Positions 1 through 11,300 of a stretch of 64,000 nt of DNA are shown piece by piece. The stretch spans positions 14,521,712-14,585,711 of the forward strand of contig NC_134940.1 of assembly GCF_051020765.1 (NCBI RefSeq). Direction: 5' to 3'. The position numbers and the translations under genes were made by a program. This DNA is from Lasioglossum baleicum. Taxonomy: Eukaryota; Arthropoda; Insecta; Hymenoptera; Halictidae. The first letter of the stretch is position 1, and every line of letters begins with the position of its first letter. Under the pieces are notes generated by a model. The model was not told where the DNA came from. It ran no database searches and saw only the letters and a program-made list of their open reading frames with translations.

Positions 1-924
1 ATAGAACTGTTAACGCCCGAAGCTGTGCTTTTGTCATGATAACATTATTATCTCATTAATCCTAATCTTTTATTCTTTACCTCCACAACATGTTCGAACT
101 AATTTCGTTATCTAGTTAATCTTAATTGCAGCAATCTGTATTCTACTTTGTTATTTGAACATCACAAAGTAGAAATTACCGTAATTACTTGTCCGAATTA
201 ATTACCGTGCCCGGTCACGGAAGGAACAGCACGAAAAGAAACCCCGGTGTTTAGCGGCAGATATCCAATGGAAAAGTTGAAAATAAACATAATAATACAA
301 CAAACTGTTTGTTAGAAATTGTTGCGTATGAAGCGCTACGTTTTCGTACTCCGGAAACTGCATTTTCCATCTCATTAGGCAGGCTGGAACGTTTCGAGAA
401 CGTTTTATGTCTGCGCAATTTATTGTAAAAGAGAAATTGTAAACGTATTGTGAAGAACGATTAAACTAGCATTCGAGCCTTTAGGTCGTAAAGTAATATA
501 ATATTATCTCGTTGTGCACGGTAATTGCAGCGATTCCAGCAAATGAACTTAATATGAAAAGTAAAGCATGAGAAAATTATCACAAGTTGCAAGTTCCCTT
601 GGTACACAATAGTATAACGGTGTCTATGTATAAGTTCAGAAGTTCGTTATCTCTGCATTTACATCTCAACATTAATATAAAGAAAACAACGACCTAGTAG
701 AACATGACTGGGCAACTTCTTGCCCGCTATCGCTTCACGATTCCCACTACCGGTGTACAGTACTGTACAGGTTTCCCCACTACATACACAGAAGTTTGGT
801 GGGGAGGACACAGGAGTAGGGAGAGGTGTCTTCTGCACCTCGCGAGCCGCAAGTTGCCCAGGTCTGTGAACAGAAGATTATTCTTATCTATTTCCACTCT
901 TTTAAATTGAAAGTATTGGAATTT
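1..924. other. AT-rich sequence without a recognised gene
   Basis: I see no coding exon here. The only open frame (from 704) starts inside a short repeat and has no recognisable domain. The right end, about 905-924, carries the motif AAAGTATTGGAATTTTT, which is the unit of the minisatellite that continues at 1136. Confidence 0.5.
745..865. repeat. Dispersed repeat with TTTGGTGGGGAGGA core
   Basis: This stretch shares a GT-rich start (CCGGTGTACAG), a CCCCACTA run and the block TTTGGTGGGGAGGA followed by CAGGAGTAGGGAG with positions 35205-35370. Two copies 34 kb apart mark it as a dispersed element. Ends and target duplication are not resolved, so the class is unknown. Confidence 0.5.
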
Positions 925-1137
925 TTAACACTAAACCTACCGAGCTTTAAAAGAGTAGCCGGTATATGTTGCTTTATAAAAATAACAAGATTAAATTTAT
1001 TTGAACTTCGTGCTGTTCATATTATAATATCTACTAAATGTATTTATTTAATCGAAAGCATCTTTATAATTTCAATAATTGTGAAATAAAAAATCTGGAA
1101 CCGGTCATTTAACCGGTGGTGGCAGGTTTAGTGTTAA
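925..1137. mobile_element. TTAA-flanked MITE, CACTAAACCTACC family, copy 1
   Basis: The element starts TTAACACTAAACCTACC and ends GGCAGGTTTAGTGTTAA, so imperfect inverted repeats are bounded by TTAA on both sides. TTAA target duplications are the hallmark of the piggyBac superfamily. It is 213 bp with no coding capacity. Near its right end it has an internal dyad ACCGGTCATTTAACCGGT. It is inserted within the tandem array whose units lie on both sides. Related copies are at 23814-24010 (truncated) and 42291-42518. Confidence 0.75.
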
Positions 1138-1330
1138 AATATCAAAATATTGGAATTTTTTAAAAATAAAAGTATTGGAATTTTTTAAATATCGAAATAT
1201 TGGAATTTTTTAAATATCGAAATATTGGAATTTGTAAAATATCGAAATATTGGAATTTCTAAAATATCAAAGTATTGAAATTTTTTAAATATAAAAATAT
1301 TGGAATTTTTTAAATATCAAAATATTGAAT
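1136..1330. repeat. 25-28 bp minisatellite (ATATTGGAATTTTTTAAA unit)
   Basis: About seven or eight tandem copies of a unit like ATCGAAATATTGGAATTTTT, with small substitutions (AAAGTATTGG, TTTGTAAA). One further unit lies to the left of the TTAA element at 925-1137, so that element landed inside the array. Confidence 0.85.
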
Positions 1331-1585
1331 TGACAATATTGCAAAGAAATGATTCTTTTGTAATCTACTCACATTGTTGACACAGTTAAAATGATTATCA
1401 TCTCTACCTCATCTACAATGAAGGAACTCTGAAACTTTGTAAATGGAGTTGTCCCACTGTGATAGTAAATGATTTTGCACTTTCATCAATCAATACTATA
1501 CTGATCAATTTGATAATAATGTAAAACGGTGAATTAATAATGAACTATAATTTCTGGTTAACCACGTACAATATCGAGTCAGACT

Positions 1586-1715
1586 CGCAGTCGCCAGATC
1601 AGGGGAATTGACTCGAACCGAGGGGAAAAGTTACCCTCTCTCTCTGCCAGTACCGGATTAGTCACATGACGAATACCGTCGTAGAGGGGGAAGATAGAGT
1701 GGGGTAACTGGTAAC
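1586..1715. mobile_element. CAGAGTCGCCAGAT-family MITE, copy 1 (degenerate)
   Basis: The copy begins near CAGTCGCCAGATC and carries the family core: GAGGGGAAAAGTTACCCTC, a CTCTGCCAGTACCGGATTAG block, and GTCGTAG followed by a GGGGAAGATAGAGTGGGG stretch. The right inverted repeat is decayed. Other copies are at 21502, 29396, 56269, 59058 and 62010. Confidence 0.65.
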
Positions 1716-2597
1716 CTTACTTCAAGAGACTTGAACTTGATAATTATTTATGCAACAAATGAGATCAGATATAAGACTTTTCAGTCTATACATATATCAA
1801 TCAAGTATTAGCTTCCGAAAGGACCTAGTTTGAAACAATTTCATGACACGAACATTTTCCGTTTTCGTCACTGTGGGGGACCAGAAAAGCAATCTAATAA
1901 AATAATGCTTTAGTCAAGGTTTCGAGGTTCCCAAGAATTGTGACGCCAGCAGCCCCGTCTTTGGCCTTGCGGTTCCCTTCAAATGAAAAATAACACCTAC
2001 CGTTGGGGTGGCTGGCCTAACAGGCGCAACCATGGGGTGAATTGTGGATATAACGACCGTTTTAAAAGGGGTGGCTGCTGCTCTTTTCGTCGGTGCCGCT
2101 TGAATTCTACTCAAGTGGAAGCGCTGATAGGGATTCGGCGAATTCGTTGGTAGGGTGCAATCGAATGTCAGAGGTAATTGCTTCTGCGATGTACCTTCCA
2201 CGGGCCTCCTCTCAATGATAAATGAACACAGCGGGTTAGGGTTCGAGACGCGAGTCCGATCATCAGTCTACTTCTCCACGAGCGTTAGTTCAACGGAACG
2301 AAACTGCGGAACGTGCGATACAGTTGTCCAGTATTCTTTGTACAATTTACTATACGAGACCTTGCGAGCCAGACCTGCTAGATGATTATGCAAAGTGGTT
2401 ACTCCGTGGATTGCTTCGCCTGTACTTTCCGATAAATGCGCGAATGCTGGTGTTCTGGTGCTTCCGCGTTTGACTTGCTTTTTGGATTATAAAAATCTAG
2501 GATGGCTATCGTCGATAAGACTGACACAGTGGATTCAAAAAGATGTTTTTGTTACATTTCAGACATTCAAATTCATACTCTTATGTTTATTGATAAC
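1716..2597. other. Unique sequence; GC-richer patch 1910-2390 of unknown nature
   Basis: No gene is recognised. The patch at 1910-2390 is visibly richer in G and C than its surroundings. It has a 95-codon open frame on the minus strand (1914-2201) with a proline- and threonine-rich translation. I recognise no domain, splice structure or repeat relationship, so I do not call it coding. Confidence 0.4.
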
Positions 2598-2806
2598 TAG
2601 ACTGCGGATGTTTATGCAATTTGCAATTCTTGTAGACGAATTTGAAGAAACTCGAATCAAATGAAATCTGATCTACCGTGGTAGCAGTTTTCTTCAGAAC
2701 TAAAATAAATTTAAATCGTACTAAATTCTGTCATATGTTATTGTATACCGTAGCATTTTTTGAAAATTTTCAAGAGCCATAATTGCATAAAAAGATCCGC
2801 AGTCTA
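2598..2806. mobile_element. TAGACTGCGGAT-family MITE, copy 1
   Basis: Inverted ends TAGACTGCGGATGTTTATGC (left) and AAAAAGATCCGCAGTCTA (right) enclose 209 bp without coding capacity. The flanks (TTGATAAC and ATAATAAT) match at only five of eight bases, so the target duplication is eroded. Fresher copies at 34986 and 40092 show the expected 8-bp duplication. Confidence 0.7.
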
Positions 2807-2864
2807 ATAATAATTTTTGAAGCGCGACAATAAAATATCCAAAAACTGTGAATGTGGGCAGTGT

Positions 2865-3262
2865 CAGTGTCGGGCAAATTTTATTTTAAATAATAAATGA
2901 ACGTGTGACTTTCATTGCAAATAATAACTAAACTTTTTATTTAAATAAAAGTAATTTAAATATTTCCAAAAGTGATCTATTTATTATTTCTTATATTTGC
3001 AAATAAAAGATTATTTATTATTCGGATTGAGGTGGAGATCAAACAAAATAATTTTTGGTCTTCTCTTATTTCTTGTATTTAAAAATAAAAAATACAATTC
3101 AATTTATTATTTGTCAATACAAATAATAATTGAAATTGTATTTGTAAATAACAGTTAACTGTATTATTTTAAATAATTCATTTTTAGACTTGCTCAAATA
3201 ATAAATAACTCGTTATTTAAATAATTATTTATTTAAATAAATTTATTTATCACCCAACACTG
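2865..3262. mobile_element. hAT-like MITE with GTTGGGCA-type ends, TTATTTAAATA-rich
   Basis: The left end is CAGTGTCGGGCAAATTTTA. The right end reads CACCCAACACTG, the complement of CAGTGTTGGGTG. Flanking octamers GGCAGTGT (2857-2864) and GACAGTGT (3263-3270) match at seven of eight positions, consistent with an hAT-type 8-bp target duplication. The interior is a run of TTATTTAAATAA-like blocks and contains no gene. Confidence 0.75.
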
Positions 3263-3270
3263 GACAGTGT

Positions 3271-5345
3271 GCATAAATTAATTTTTTTATATTCAAGTGA
3301 TATTCCACTACAATGTATTAACAGTCAAGCTGCATTTCAAAATGCTGTTCTCTTAATTGCTAGAGATATTGCAATGAGATTATGAGAAAGACACTTTTTT
3401 TAGTGCAAACTGCATCGAAACGATATTCGCAAAAAGGATGTGAGGCTCATGCCCTCACTGTATCTATGACCTCAATTGAAAAGCTCATCGCTATCGACTG
3501 AAACGGATACAGCACGATTTTTCATCCCATGTTTTGATACCTCGAAAAATCGAATTGCACACTTCACAGTTTCTATTATACGATCCCGAACATTTTAATG
3601 TCGTAGTATTCGCGCAGAAACCAGTTGCTGCGAGAGATGTAAATGTAAAAAATATTAAACTATTTAAGAAATTCTCGATTACCGTTAATAAGAGATCCTG
3701 AATACGATACCAGAGGAAAATCTTTTTAAACTTTTTAAATACTTTAAATATTCTCACGGTTTAAATTTTATATTGCTTTATAAAATCGTACGTATAAAGT
3801 AAACCGATAGTGCACGGTATTAAAGTGACGAAATTTTGAAACTATTCTGGAATATTTTAATAATAAAATATTTAAAAATTAAATATTAATAAAAAAAATA
3901 TTCTAATAATAATTCACGAATAATGGGGAAATTGCAAGATTCGTATGAATACAGTATGAAACTATGGGAAAAATGACAAGAAAACAGAAGAATAACAACG
4001 AAACTTTAAAAAAAAATACGACCTACAATTTGATTGTTTTAATCCATGAATATTGAATTTCAGTAGAAATTCGTTGAATCGTTGATTCGTTGGTTCGCGC
4101 CAAATGCACAAAATAAAATGATAGAAGTTCGTTTCGACGGACAATTTGGAGAAGCCATCGGTGCCAGAAATTCTACAGTATTTGTAGTTTAAATTAGTTT
4201 GTTTTTACGTGAAAATATCGGATTGTTTTTTTTTATCAAGTTATTATTATTAAAGATTTAAAACATCCTTGCAGCAAAATATGTCAATAGATAAAACTAT
4301 CATTTTATAAACAAATATAAAGACAAAATTGCAACAAACTTGTTCACTTATCGTTTAAACTGATTTTAATAGCAAGCAATATAAAAAGAATGCTGAATAG
4401 CATTTTACAGTGTTATTCGTAGTTCGAAATTAATTTTTTGAAAATTTTTATGTGAATTTTAAAACATACTTTTTTTCTTTTTCAGGTATGTAACCAAATG
4501 TTTCTAGTGATCACGCTTTCTGAAATTCGTAAGTTGACACCTCTCATCGCTTTTATCAAATGATTCAACAATATAATAATATATCAAATGATACAACAAT
4601 TTCATATATTTGTATATAAGTTATTCAATTATAACATAATAGTAATGCAGTAAATCCGCTGTCTAGTGATAATAAGAATCTTAACACGCAACTAAATAAT
4701 AATCTGACATCGCCGGTATTTAGTAAAAAGATGCTATTTTTACTCCTTTTTTTCAAATACTTTTATCTATACTTTACGATGTTTTGCTAGAAACGAAAAA
4801 CAATTTATTTCAAATAACCTCTTTCCAATTTTCTTGTTTCGTTTCATGTCTACTTTCTATTTTGATGTGTCCCCAACATGTCTGTTTCTATTTCACAAAT
4901 ATTTCAATTGCCATCTAAATGACTCTAGTCGATCTTATTTTTCCTTTTTCCCCGAAATTCATCGGGAAAATCTCTTGCGACGATATCGATGATATTGCAA
5001 GGTTTTCGAGGACACACGATATTTTTTCACGGCAAATAAAAGGGAAATAGCGATACGAAATCGGAAATATCGAAACCATATCCGTGTTCATTTCTATATA
5101 TGCTCGACCGTGTACGCTGTGTATAGCCCAATTGTCACGCCATGCCAATTGGTAACTTCGAACTAAAACCTAGGCAGTTTCAAGTTTCAAGCTAAAACTT
5201 TTCAGAGTGTTCTCATTCAGGAGCGAATTATGATATTTTGTATTAAATTTGTACTTTTATATTGGATTCGTTTTCGACAAGAGATACGAAAAATTCAATT
5301 GGCGGCGATGATTGATCTCGGCTCGGGTATATCTCAGGTAAAACA
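3271..5345. other. AT-rich sequence without a recognised gene
   Basis: I find no exon, RNA gene or clearly bounded element. Two minus-strand open frames (3491-3757 and 3962-4144) are lysine/phenylalanine-rich, as expected of random AT-rich DNA. Positions 4600-4700 include TAAATCCGCTGTCTAGTGATA, which resembles one end of the TAGACTGCGGAT family. Confidence 0.45.
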
Positions 5346-5352
5346 TCTTAAT

Positions 5353-5671
5353 TTTTCATTATTTTTTGATGAGCCTTGCACCATCTTATTTCTGGCATTT
5401 TTCTGATTAAAATAACACCAAACACGATACAATTCCAACTGTATTTGGTGGTTCAATCAACGATGAAAGTTTCGGGCGCGAGGAAGGGCAGCGTATGGGA
5501 AAGAAAGAGACGCGGACAGCCCGCGTGTTCGCTGTCCTTCCTTGCGCCCCGAAACTTTCATAATCAATAAAACCACTAAATACATTTGAAATTATATCGC
5601 GTATGGTGTTATTTTAATCAGAAAAATGCCAGAAATAAGTTGGCGAAAGTCCCATTAAAAAATAATGAAAA
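5353..5671. mobile_element. 320-bp fold-back palindrome (GAAAGTTTCGGG family)
   Basis: Two arms of about 145 bp are inverted copies: TTTCATTATTTTTTGATG...TTATTTCTGGCATTTTTCTG on the left and CAGAAAAATGCCAGAAATAA...TTAAAAAATAATGAAA on the right. The inner arms reach ATGAAAGTTTCGGGCGCG and CGCCCCGAAACTTTCAT, leaving a short GC-rich loop. A 64-codon open frame (5376-5570) simply runs through the hairpin and is not a gene. A fragment of the outer arm recurs near 25205-25240. Confidence 0.85.
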
Positions 5672-8600
5672 ACAAAGAAGTTTTTGTACATTCGATTAGT
5701 GGTGATTCACACCGATACACTTCGGCCACGCGATCCGTATTTCATGCTGTCCTTCAATACTTTCCTTCGTAAAAAAAAAAAATAATGTCGGTATGCGATA
5801 GTTGCCCGTGCAAAACACAGGCTGTTTGACAAGAATCGCGACTTTGCTGTAATCCGACTGCGGATCTTTCTGCAAAATAAAAATGTTTACACCAATTGTG
5901 CGAAACAGATATCAACGATATTGCTTTAACAGCTTCAACAAGTCAGAAATAGTTCGATATTCTGAAATTGTTTAAACCACACCTATTTAATTCTCCTCGT
6001 GGATACATAAAATCTACAAGTTGTGTCTAGTAATAATAAATCGGAGGTTTAAAAAGCTATGTCGATCTTCATCGGTAACGCGTAAATGTGCAAGTTCTGG
6101 ACAAAAAAATCTGGCTACGCAATTGAATAGGAAAAGCATGTTTACGCTCGGCGGTACGTGTGAAAGTACGTTGACGCGTAAAACGATGACGCGAGTAAGC
6201 CAGCCGTACCATTTTAATAAGCCGCTGCCCATGATTGCCACGCAGGAAGCACGGTAACACGTACAACATAATATTCTAGGCCGGTCAATTAATATCACGA
6301 TTCCCATAGCTACTGTCAGAACTACATGCCCGATGCTTTTTCTCTGTCACGGTCCATGCCAGCTCATCTACTTATGCGTTTCTTATCTTGCTCCAAGAAA
6401 CATCGGTTGTGAAGACGTGTTCATAAATCATACAAAATTCTAGAGGATCCCGAGCAAGATTTATCGATTTTTTTATTATTATCTTAAGCTAAACTGCATA
6501 TATCTGAATATTTCCATTATTTGCGATAATATTTAAACAATTATATACGTAAAAAAGTTGTAAAATGCAGCTCTTAGTATTTTTTTTCTACAATTCCGAT
6601 CAATTGCAATTTTTGAAAAAATTTAATTTCGCATCCTCCAGTAAACTAATTGCTCCAGCTTCCCAAAAAAAGTTCAAATCGTCTTTTTTAGACCGTCCGA
6701 ATATTAATCCGAGTCACTGTGTATCGAGAAATCATTAGTTTCAGATATATTTCGATTGAAATATTGCGAATTTTTGGTAAGCGGGTGTGTTTGAAGAATC
6801 TGCTTTCGAATACGGAATTTTTATTTCCGGCTACGTAATAAAATTTCGTTACGAAGTTCCTCCGCGCTAGATGTAAATACTGAAGCTCGATTTATGGATC
6901 ACAGTCCGGCATTATAAATTCTAACGACGGGACAATCAATTCTCCGCGAACATTTGAATGGTTGTTTGCGCATGTCCAAAGAATTCTTCGCGAAGACTAC
7001 CGCTGCACCTAATGAACATTCAACAATTCAATATCAAACAGTAGCTTTCATAAATACGGACACGGAACAAATTGGCCATCGTTCCGACGTGACAACTATG
7101 CTTCGAAATTCTTATAGTAATCGAATAAGAATAATTGCTACTTTTGTCGTTCGAACAATTAAATTTCCGACTCGAAATCCTGTGCAAACATTTGCGCAGG
7201 TTCCGGTTTATCGCGTCAAGCATTCATGGCGCAAATCATACAATACTAATTATCAGAGACCGCTTGGTCTCCATTTACACCAGTCATCCAAAATTAATTC
7301 AGCGAACGACAGCTCGAGCAAACGCGTACCACGATAATTCAATCGTCGGCCTTACAACCTGAACAGAATTTAATCACAAACCAAACCGTTTATTTGCGAT
7401 AAAGGGAATAATTACAAATTTTTCGCAATACTTTTATGCATTGAACAATGAAGCATTAATATTGTAAAGGACAATATGCGTGGCTTAACAATTTCAAAGG
7501 TAAATATTAATCGTAATCCAATATTTACAAGAGAGGTTATAAAAGAGACAAATATATTTACTATATTACGTGCTTTCATTGCTTGTTAATATCGTTTCCG
7601 TAATCCGTTACAAATACAGTAGGCACATACTCGTTGACCGTAAAGAAACATTTAAACTCGTTACTAACGAAACGAAAGTTATGAAACACCCTGTATAAAT
7701 TACTTCATAATATGGATGTATAAAAAAATATTCTAAAAAAGGGTCAGGATGGTTCGGTTTAATCATCGCGATTAAACAATACGTTAGAAACTGTTACTGT
7801 GCAAATTAAATAATCGGAAAGTTTCACCGTGAGCTTTACATTTAATCGAAAGTAAATTAATGATTAATTATTATCAATTTTCCAGTAGGAGTTTGAAAAG
7901 AAAATGATCAATAACAAAGTTTAATAGTGGTACTCTCACGTCCTTTCCTGCACGACACTTTGCGTCTCGATCTCTGCTATCGATATCGTCTTCTGATCGA
8001 TGGATCTTCTCGCAATAATAAACAATAATTAAAATGAAATAATAAATTAATAATAAATTAATAATAAAATAAAATAGGATAATAAATATGTAATAAATAA
8101 AATAATAAATAATAACCCACTTTAAAGTACAAAATGTTGTGTCGGTAAGGTAGAAAATGGCACAGTGATGATAGGTAAATTTTTTCTAAACAAATATCTC
8201 CTAAACAAAGCCGCGGGCGACGTTTTTGCAAAGGAAAAAGTTGTCCCAAATGTGTAGATATATAACATATTTAAATTTCATCAAAATCGGAGGAATACTT
8301 ATGTAGATATAGAATGTTTAAGTAATTATAGTTTTTTGTACATATCTCGGCAACCGTTAATTTCCGCACAATAATTCTTTCGGTTTCGTATTACCCTCCT
8401 CCCCCCTCGCCATACACGCCTAATCCCCACCACCGCAGGCATTGTCACCATACTAAACTTCTGCCGAGACCTGTAGCATACAAAAGGTACATATTTCACC
8501 TAACTTGATAATCTTAAATGTCTCGTTTATCTTTTCGGTTCGAAGGGGAAAATATGGTGATTATCTCACGGTCATCGAAGTCTTTTTTAAATGGGATTAC

Positions 8601-9611
8601 ATATTTTTATTACAACAGTCTTAAAGCCCCTTTAAAATCAATTACAATGATGTGCGGTGTGCTGACTTTCACGTAACCTTCAACGAGAAAATCATGTTTG
8701 TATGGGGAGAATATCAAGGTAAGATAAGATATTATAAAAAACTATTGAGTAACAACACCTAATATTTTACAGACATCATTGGGGATCCATATACCACCGT
8801 CTCACAAAAGATTATCAAAATCGAAATCGGACACTTGGGGTCGTTCCCTTGTAAGAAAAGTATGTTTGAAGTTACACCAAATAATAGCTCTTGTGTGAAA
8901 CATGAACAAATTGCGTTAATTGAAATCCGAAAAAAAGTAACTACTATCTTTCGATGAAAAAAAGCATATTACGTGTAATAGTTTACCACTTTCTATTGCG
9001 CGTTTAAGCCCGTATGAAAGCATTACGCGCATCAGTAAAGTGTCCAACCAACGACGACCCATTAATTGAAAACAATCCGCGTTGACTCCGGGAAAAGCGA
9101 AAATTCACACTCTTCCAGTATATCTAGCAGTTAATTTCCGAAGTTTATTAAGAGACTAATTGTTGCTCGTCACCAGGCCCATTACATTAATTAAATGGAA
9201 ATGTTCCTGGCGCGGCCGAACTGCTGCAATTTATTTTCCAGCTGCACCGTTCGCGTAATTAACTGCAGCAACGGAAACTTTTATCGAAGCTAGTTGTTTC
9301 TTCCGAAGCGCACTTGATTATTAAAAGCTCGTTCGGCCGGACCAACACAAGGAGTTTTCTCCCATTAACATCTTCGAAAAGTTTCAACTTCCACGACGAA
9401 AATCTGTGAGCACACTTGACTAGAGATTGAACAATATACGCAGCGGATAATATCGTTCTGGTATGGAGCGTACTTAAATTTTTTATCATCATGCTTAAAT
9501 CAATATCGATATTAATGCATACAGATTATTTTATGGAAATTGTGCATAGAAGGTTACATCTCGTCAACTTCGATTGCTGAGAAACAGTCGACGACGAGCA
9601 AAATTCAATGT
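5672..9611. other. Unique AT-rich sequence with scattered repeat ends
   Basis: No supported exon. Isolated repeat ends are visible: a TAGACTGCGGAT-type end at 5858 (GACTGCGGATCTTTCTGC), a piece ending ACACCCTGTATA at 7686-7697, and an AT-only stretch at 8025-8113. A block at 8195-8245 (AAAGCCGC...GCAAAGGAAAAAGTTGT) matches the fold-back element at 63388. A 127-codon frame (6954-7337, plus) has no recognisable domain and overlaps open frames in other phases. Confidence 0.45.
8025..8113. repeat. AATAAATAA-type low-complexity tract
   Basis: Interspersed AATAAT, AATAAAT and TTAATAATAA units form a low-complexity AT tract without clear unit length. Confidence 0.8.
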
Positions 9612-9619
9612 AGTATAGT

Positions 9620-9739
9620 CAGAATTGGGCAAAAATTTCATTTGAATAAAAATTTCTAATAAAGTGGGTTTAAAACCCACTTGGAAAAAATCCACTTTGT
9701 TCGAAGTTTTTATTTAAATAAAATTTTTGCCCAACTCTG
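9620..9739. mobile_element. 120-bp hAT-like MITE with 8-bp duplication AGTATAGT
   Basis: The ends are CAGAATTGGGCAAAAATTT (left) and the complement of CAGAGTTGGGCAAAAATTTT (right). The octamer AGTATAGT is perfectly duplicated at 9612-9619 and 9740-9747. An exact 8-bp duplication with CAG termini supports hAT superfamily mobilisation. The centre is a palindrome around GTGGGTTTAAAACCCAC. No coding capacity. Confidence 0.9.
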
Positions 9740-9756
9740 AGTATAGTAGGGGAAGA

Positions 9757-10195
9757 GGTTGGGTTGTGAGACACTAGTTTTTTTTACTAGAAACGAACTA
9801 GAACTGTCAAATATCGTTGTTTGTGTTAGAATTAAGTGTTTATTTGTCATTTAACGTTTGTTTTAGTTTATTTTTTGAATTTATAGTCGTGTTAACTCCA
9901 AGAAAATCGCCCGCAAACAAAGAAATTAATTTTAATGCCGTGCTTAGTGCAATTAAAGATCATTTGCTGGAGAAGAAAGGCATAAGAAAGGCTGCCAAAG
10001 AATATGGCGTTGATAAGAGCACGTTGCTTTTTTTGTCTTTGCTTTTTTTTCAATTTTTTGCCATTCTTTTTAACTTCTTTAGCCACTTAATGTCTTTAAA
10101 ATAAATGAAAATTCATTTTTGCATAAAGTTACATGGGTTTTACTTTATATTTTACCACTTTTAGTTGATTTTTCCGAGTGTCTGACAACCCAACC
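9757..10195 (+). mobile_element. Deleted DNA transposon with GGTTGGGTTGT inverted repeats
   Basis: The left repeat GGTTGGGTTGTGAGACACT (9757-9775) is matched, with one mismatch in the compared portion, by the inverted sequence TGTCTGACAACCCAACC at 10179-10195. It encloses about 440 bp and carries a helix-turn-helix fragment at 9889-10029. It directly abuts the hAT-like MITE ending at 9739. No target duplication is certain, so the pogo assignment rests on the encoded domain. Confidence 0.55.
9889..10029 (+). pseudogene. psq-type helix-turn-helix fragment of a pogo/Tigger-like transposase
   Basis: The open frame reads LTPRKSPANKEINFNAV, then LSAIKDHLLEKKGIRKAAKE and YGVDKSTLL. The pattern of a basic start, an amphipathic helix, then IRKAAKEYGV and STL is that of psq/Tigger N-terminal helix-turn-helix DNA-binding domains. 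These recognise transposon ends in pogo-type transposases and also occur in domesticated proteins. The frame continues into phenylalanine/leucine-rich noise after residue STLL, and no DDE catalytic part follows within the inverted repeats. This is therefore a truncated relic. It lacks an ATG at the domain start; the frame opens after TTATAG, which could once have been a splice acceptor. A domesticated single-exon domain is a less likely alternative. Confidence 0.6.
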
Positions 10196-10866
10196 ATTTT
10201 TTTCAGGAAGCCAAAAAACATGTCCCTGGAAAATTGGCCATAAAATTTTACTTGTTGATCAAATCACGAAACGATGCAAGTCGCGAGTAAAAATACCAGA
10301 TAATATTATATAAATGATGGTTTCATTTCGGAAAATGTAAAGATCTCTATTATATCGAGCTAATATTATAATTCAATTTATTGAGATTAATGATTAATTC
10401 CGCCATTGTGTGATATTTAACTTCGGTGAACTATTAATTTAGTTCTCTGAAATAACGTTGCGCAAAAAAATGAAAGAACAGCGCGCCATTGTGAATCCAG
10501 ACCGCGGAGATTCTCTTTCCAATCCACGTAGGATTGTAAATCCCAGATTCGATCGTTGCGGTACGCGTCCCGATTCCGAACAACTGCCCGCCAAATTAAT
10601 ATTGGACAAATGATTCAAATGCGGTAAAGCTAGTGGTTGCATATTACGTCACGCCATTATTGTACGTGAACTTTCATCGAAATTCCCTTCGCACGCGACG
10701 GACAATTATATTGGTGAATTCTTTTCGACTAACAAAGGAAGAGCTTCAATTATACAATTTTTGTTTCAACAAGTCAAGTGATGACTAGTTCTTATTTCAT
10801 TTTATTATTAAAATAAATGTAGCCATACACAAAATATACATTTTCTTTTCCCGTCTGCGACATTTT
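10196..10866. other. Unique sequence without a recognised gene
   Basis: No exon or bounded repeat seen. The minus frame at 10439-10642 shows no domain. Confidence 0.4.
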
Positions 10867-11300
10867 TGTCCATTAAGATTAAATTTTAATCATGATTGAT
10901 TGATTAATGTGTACGATTAAAAAAAGAAATCGTCGAAAAATCGACGATTGATTCAATCGATTGATTTAATCGTCAATCGTTGATTAAAAAAAGGAATCAT
11001 CGAAAAAAAAACAGAAAAGCACGTAAACAGAATTTGTATTATTGACCAAATGACAATACACCTAAACTCAGTTTACATTTTTTTCAATATTCATACAGTT
11101 CTGGTTACGTATTGTAATCGTTAATCGCAATTAACGACTGAAGTAGATATTTAATCGTTAACCGCGATTAACGATTGATAAGTATTTAATCGTTAACCGC
11201 AATTTTCACGACTAAACTAGGAGATTAATTGTTAGTTGCGATGAACGATTGAAGTAGAAATTTAGTCGTCAATCGTTGATTAATTTTTTGCCCAACACTG
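10867..11300. mobile_element. hAT-like repeat with AATCG-rich interior, copy 1
   Basis: The right end reads TTTTTTGCCCAACACTG, the complement of CAGTGTTGGGCAAAAAA. The interior is made of variants of TTAATCGTTAATCGCAATTA and GATTGATTGATTAATGTG. The left end is eroded. Related copies are at 12265-14537 (split by Tc1), 41529-41680 and 46085-46490. Confidence 0.75.

Noticed and set aside
1914..2201. 95-codon proline/threonine-rich minus frame in a GC-richer patch
   Set aside because: Composition alone explains it. No domain, partner exon or repeat copy was visible.
6954..7337. 127-codon open frame on the plus strand
   Set aside because: No recognisable domain, overlapping open frames on both strands in the same stretch, and no splice or promoter context. 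Likely chance.
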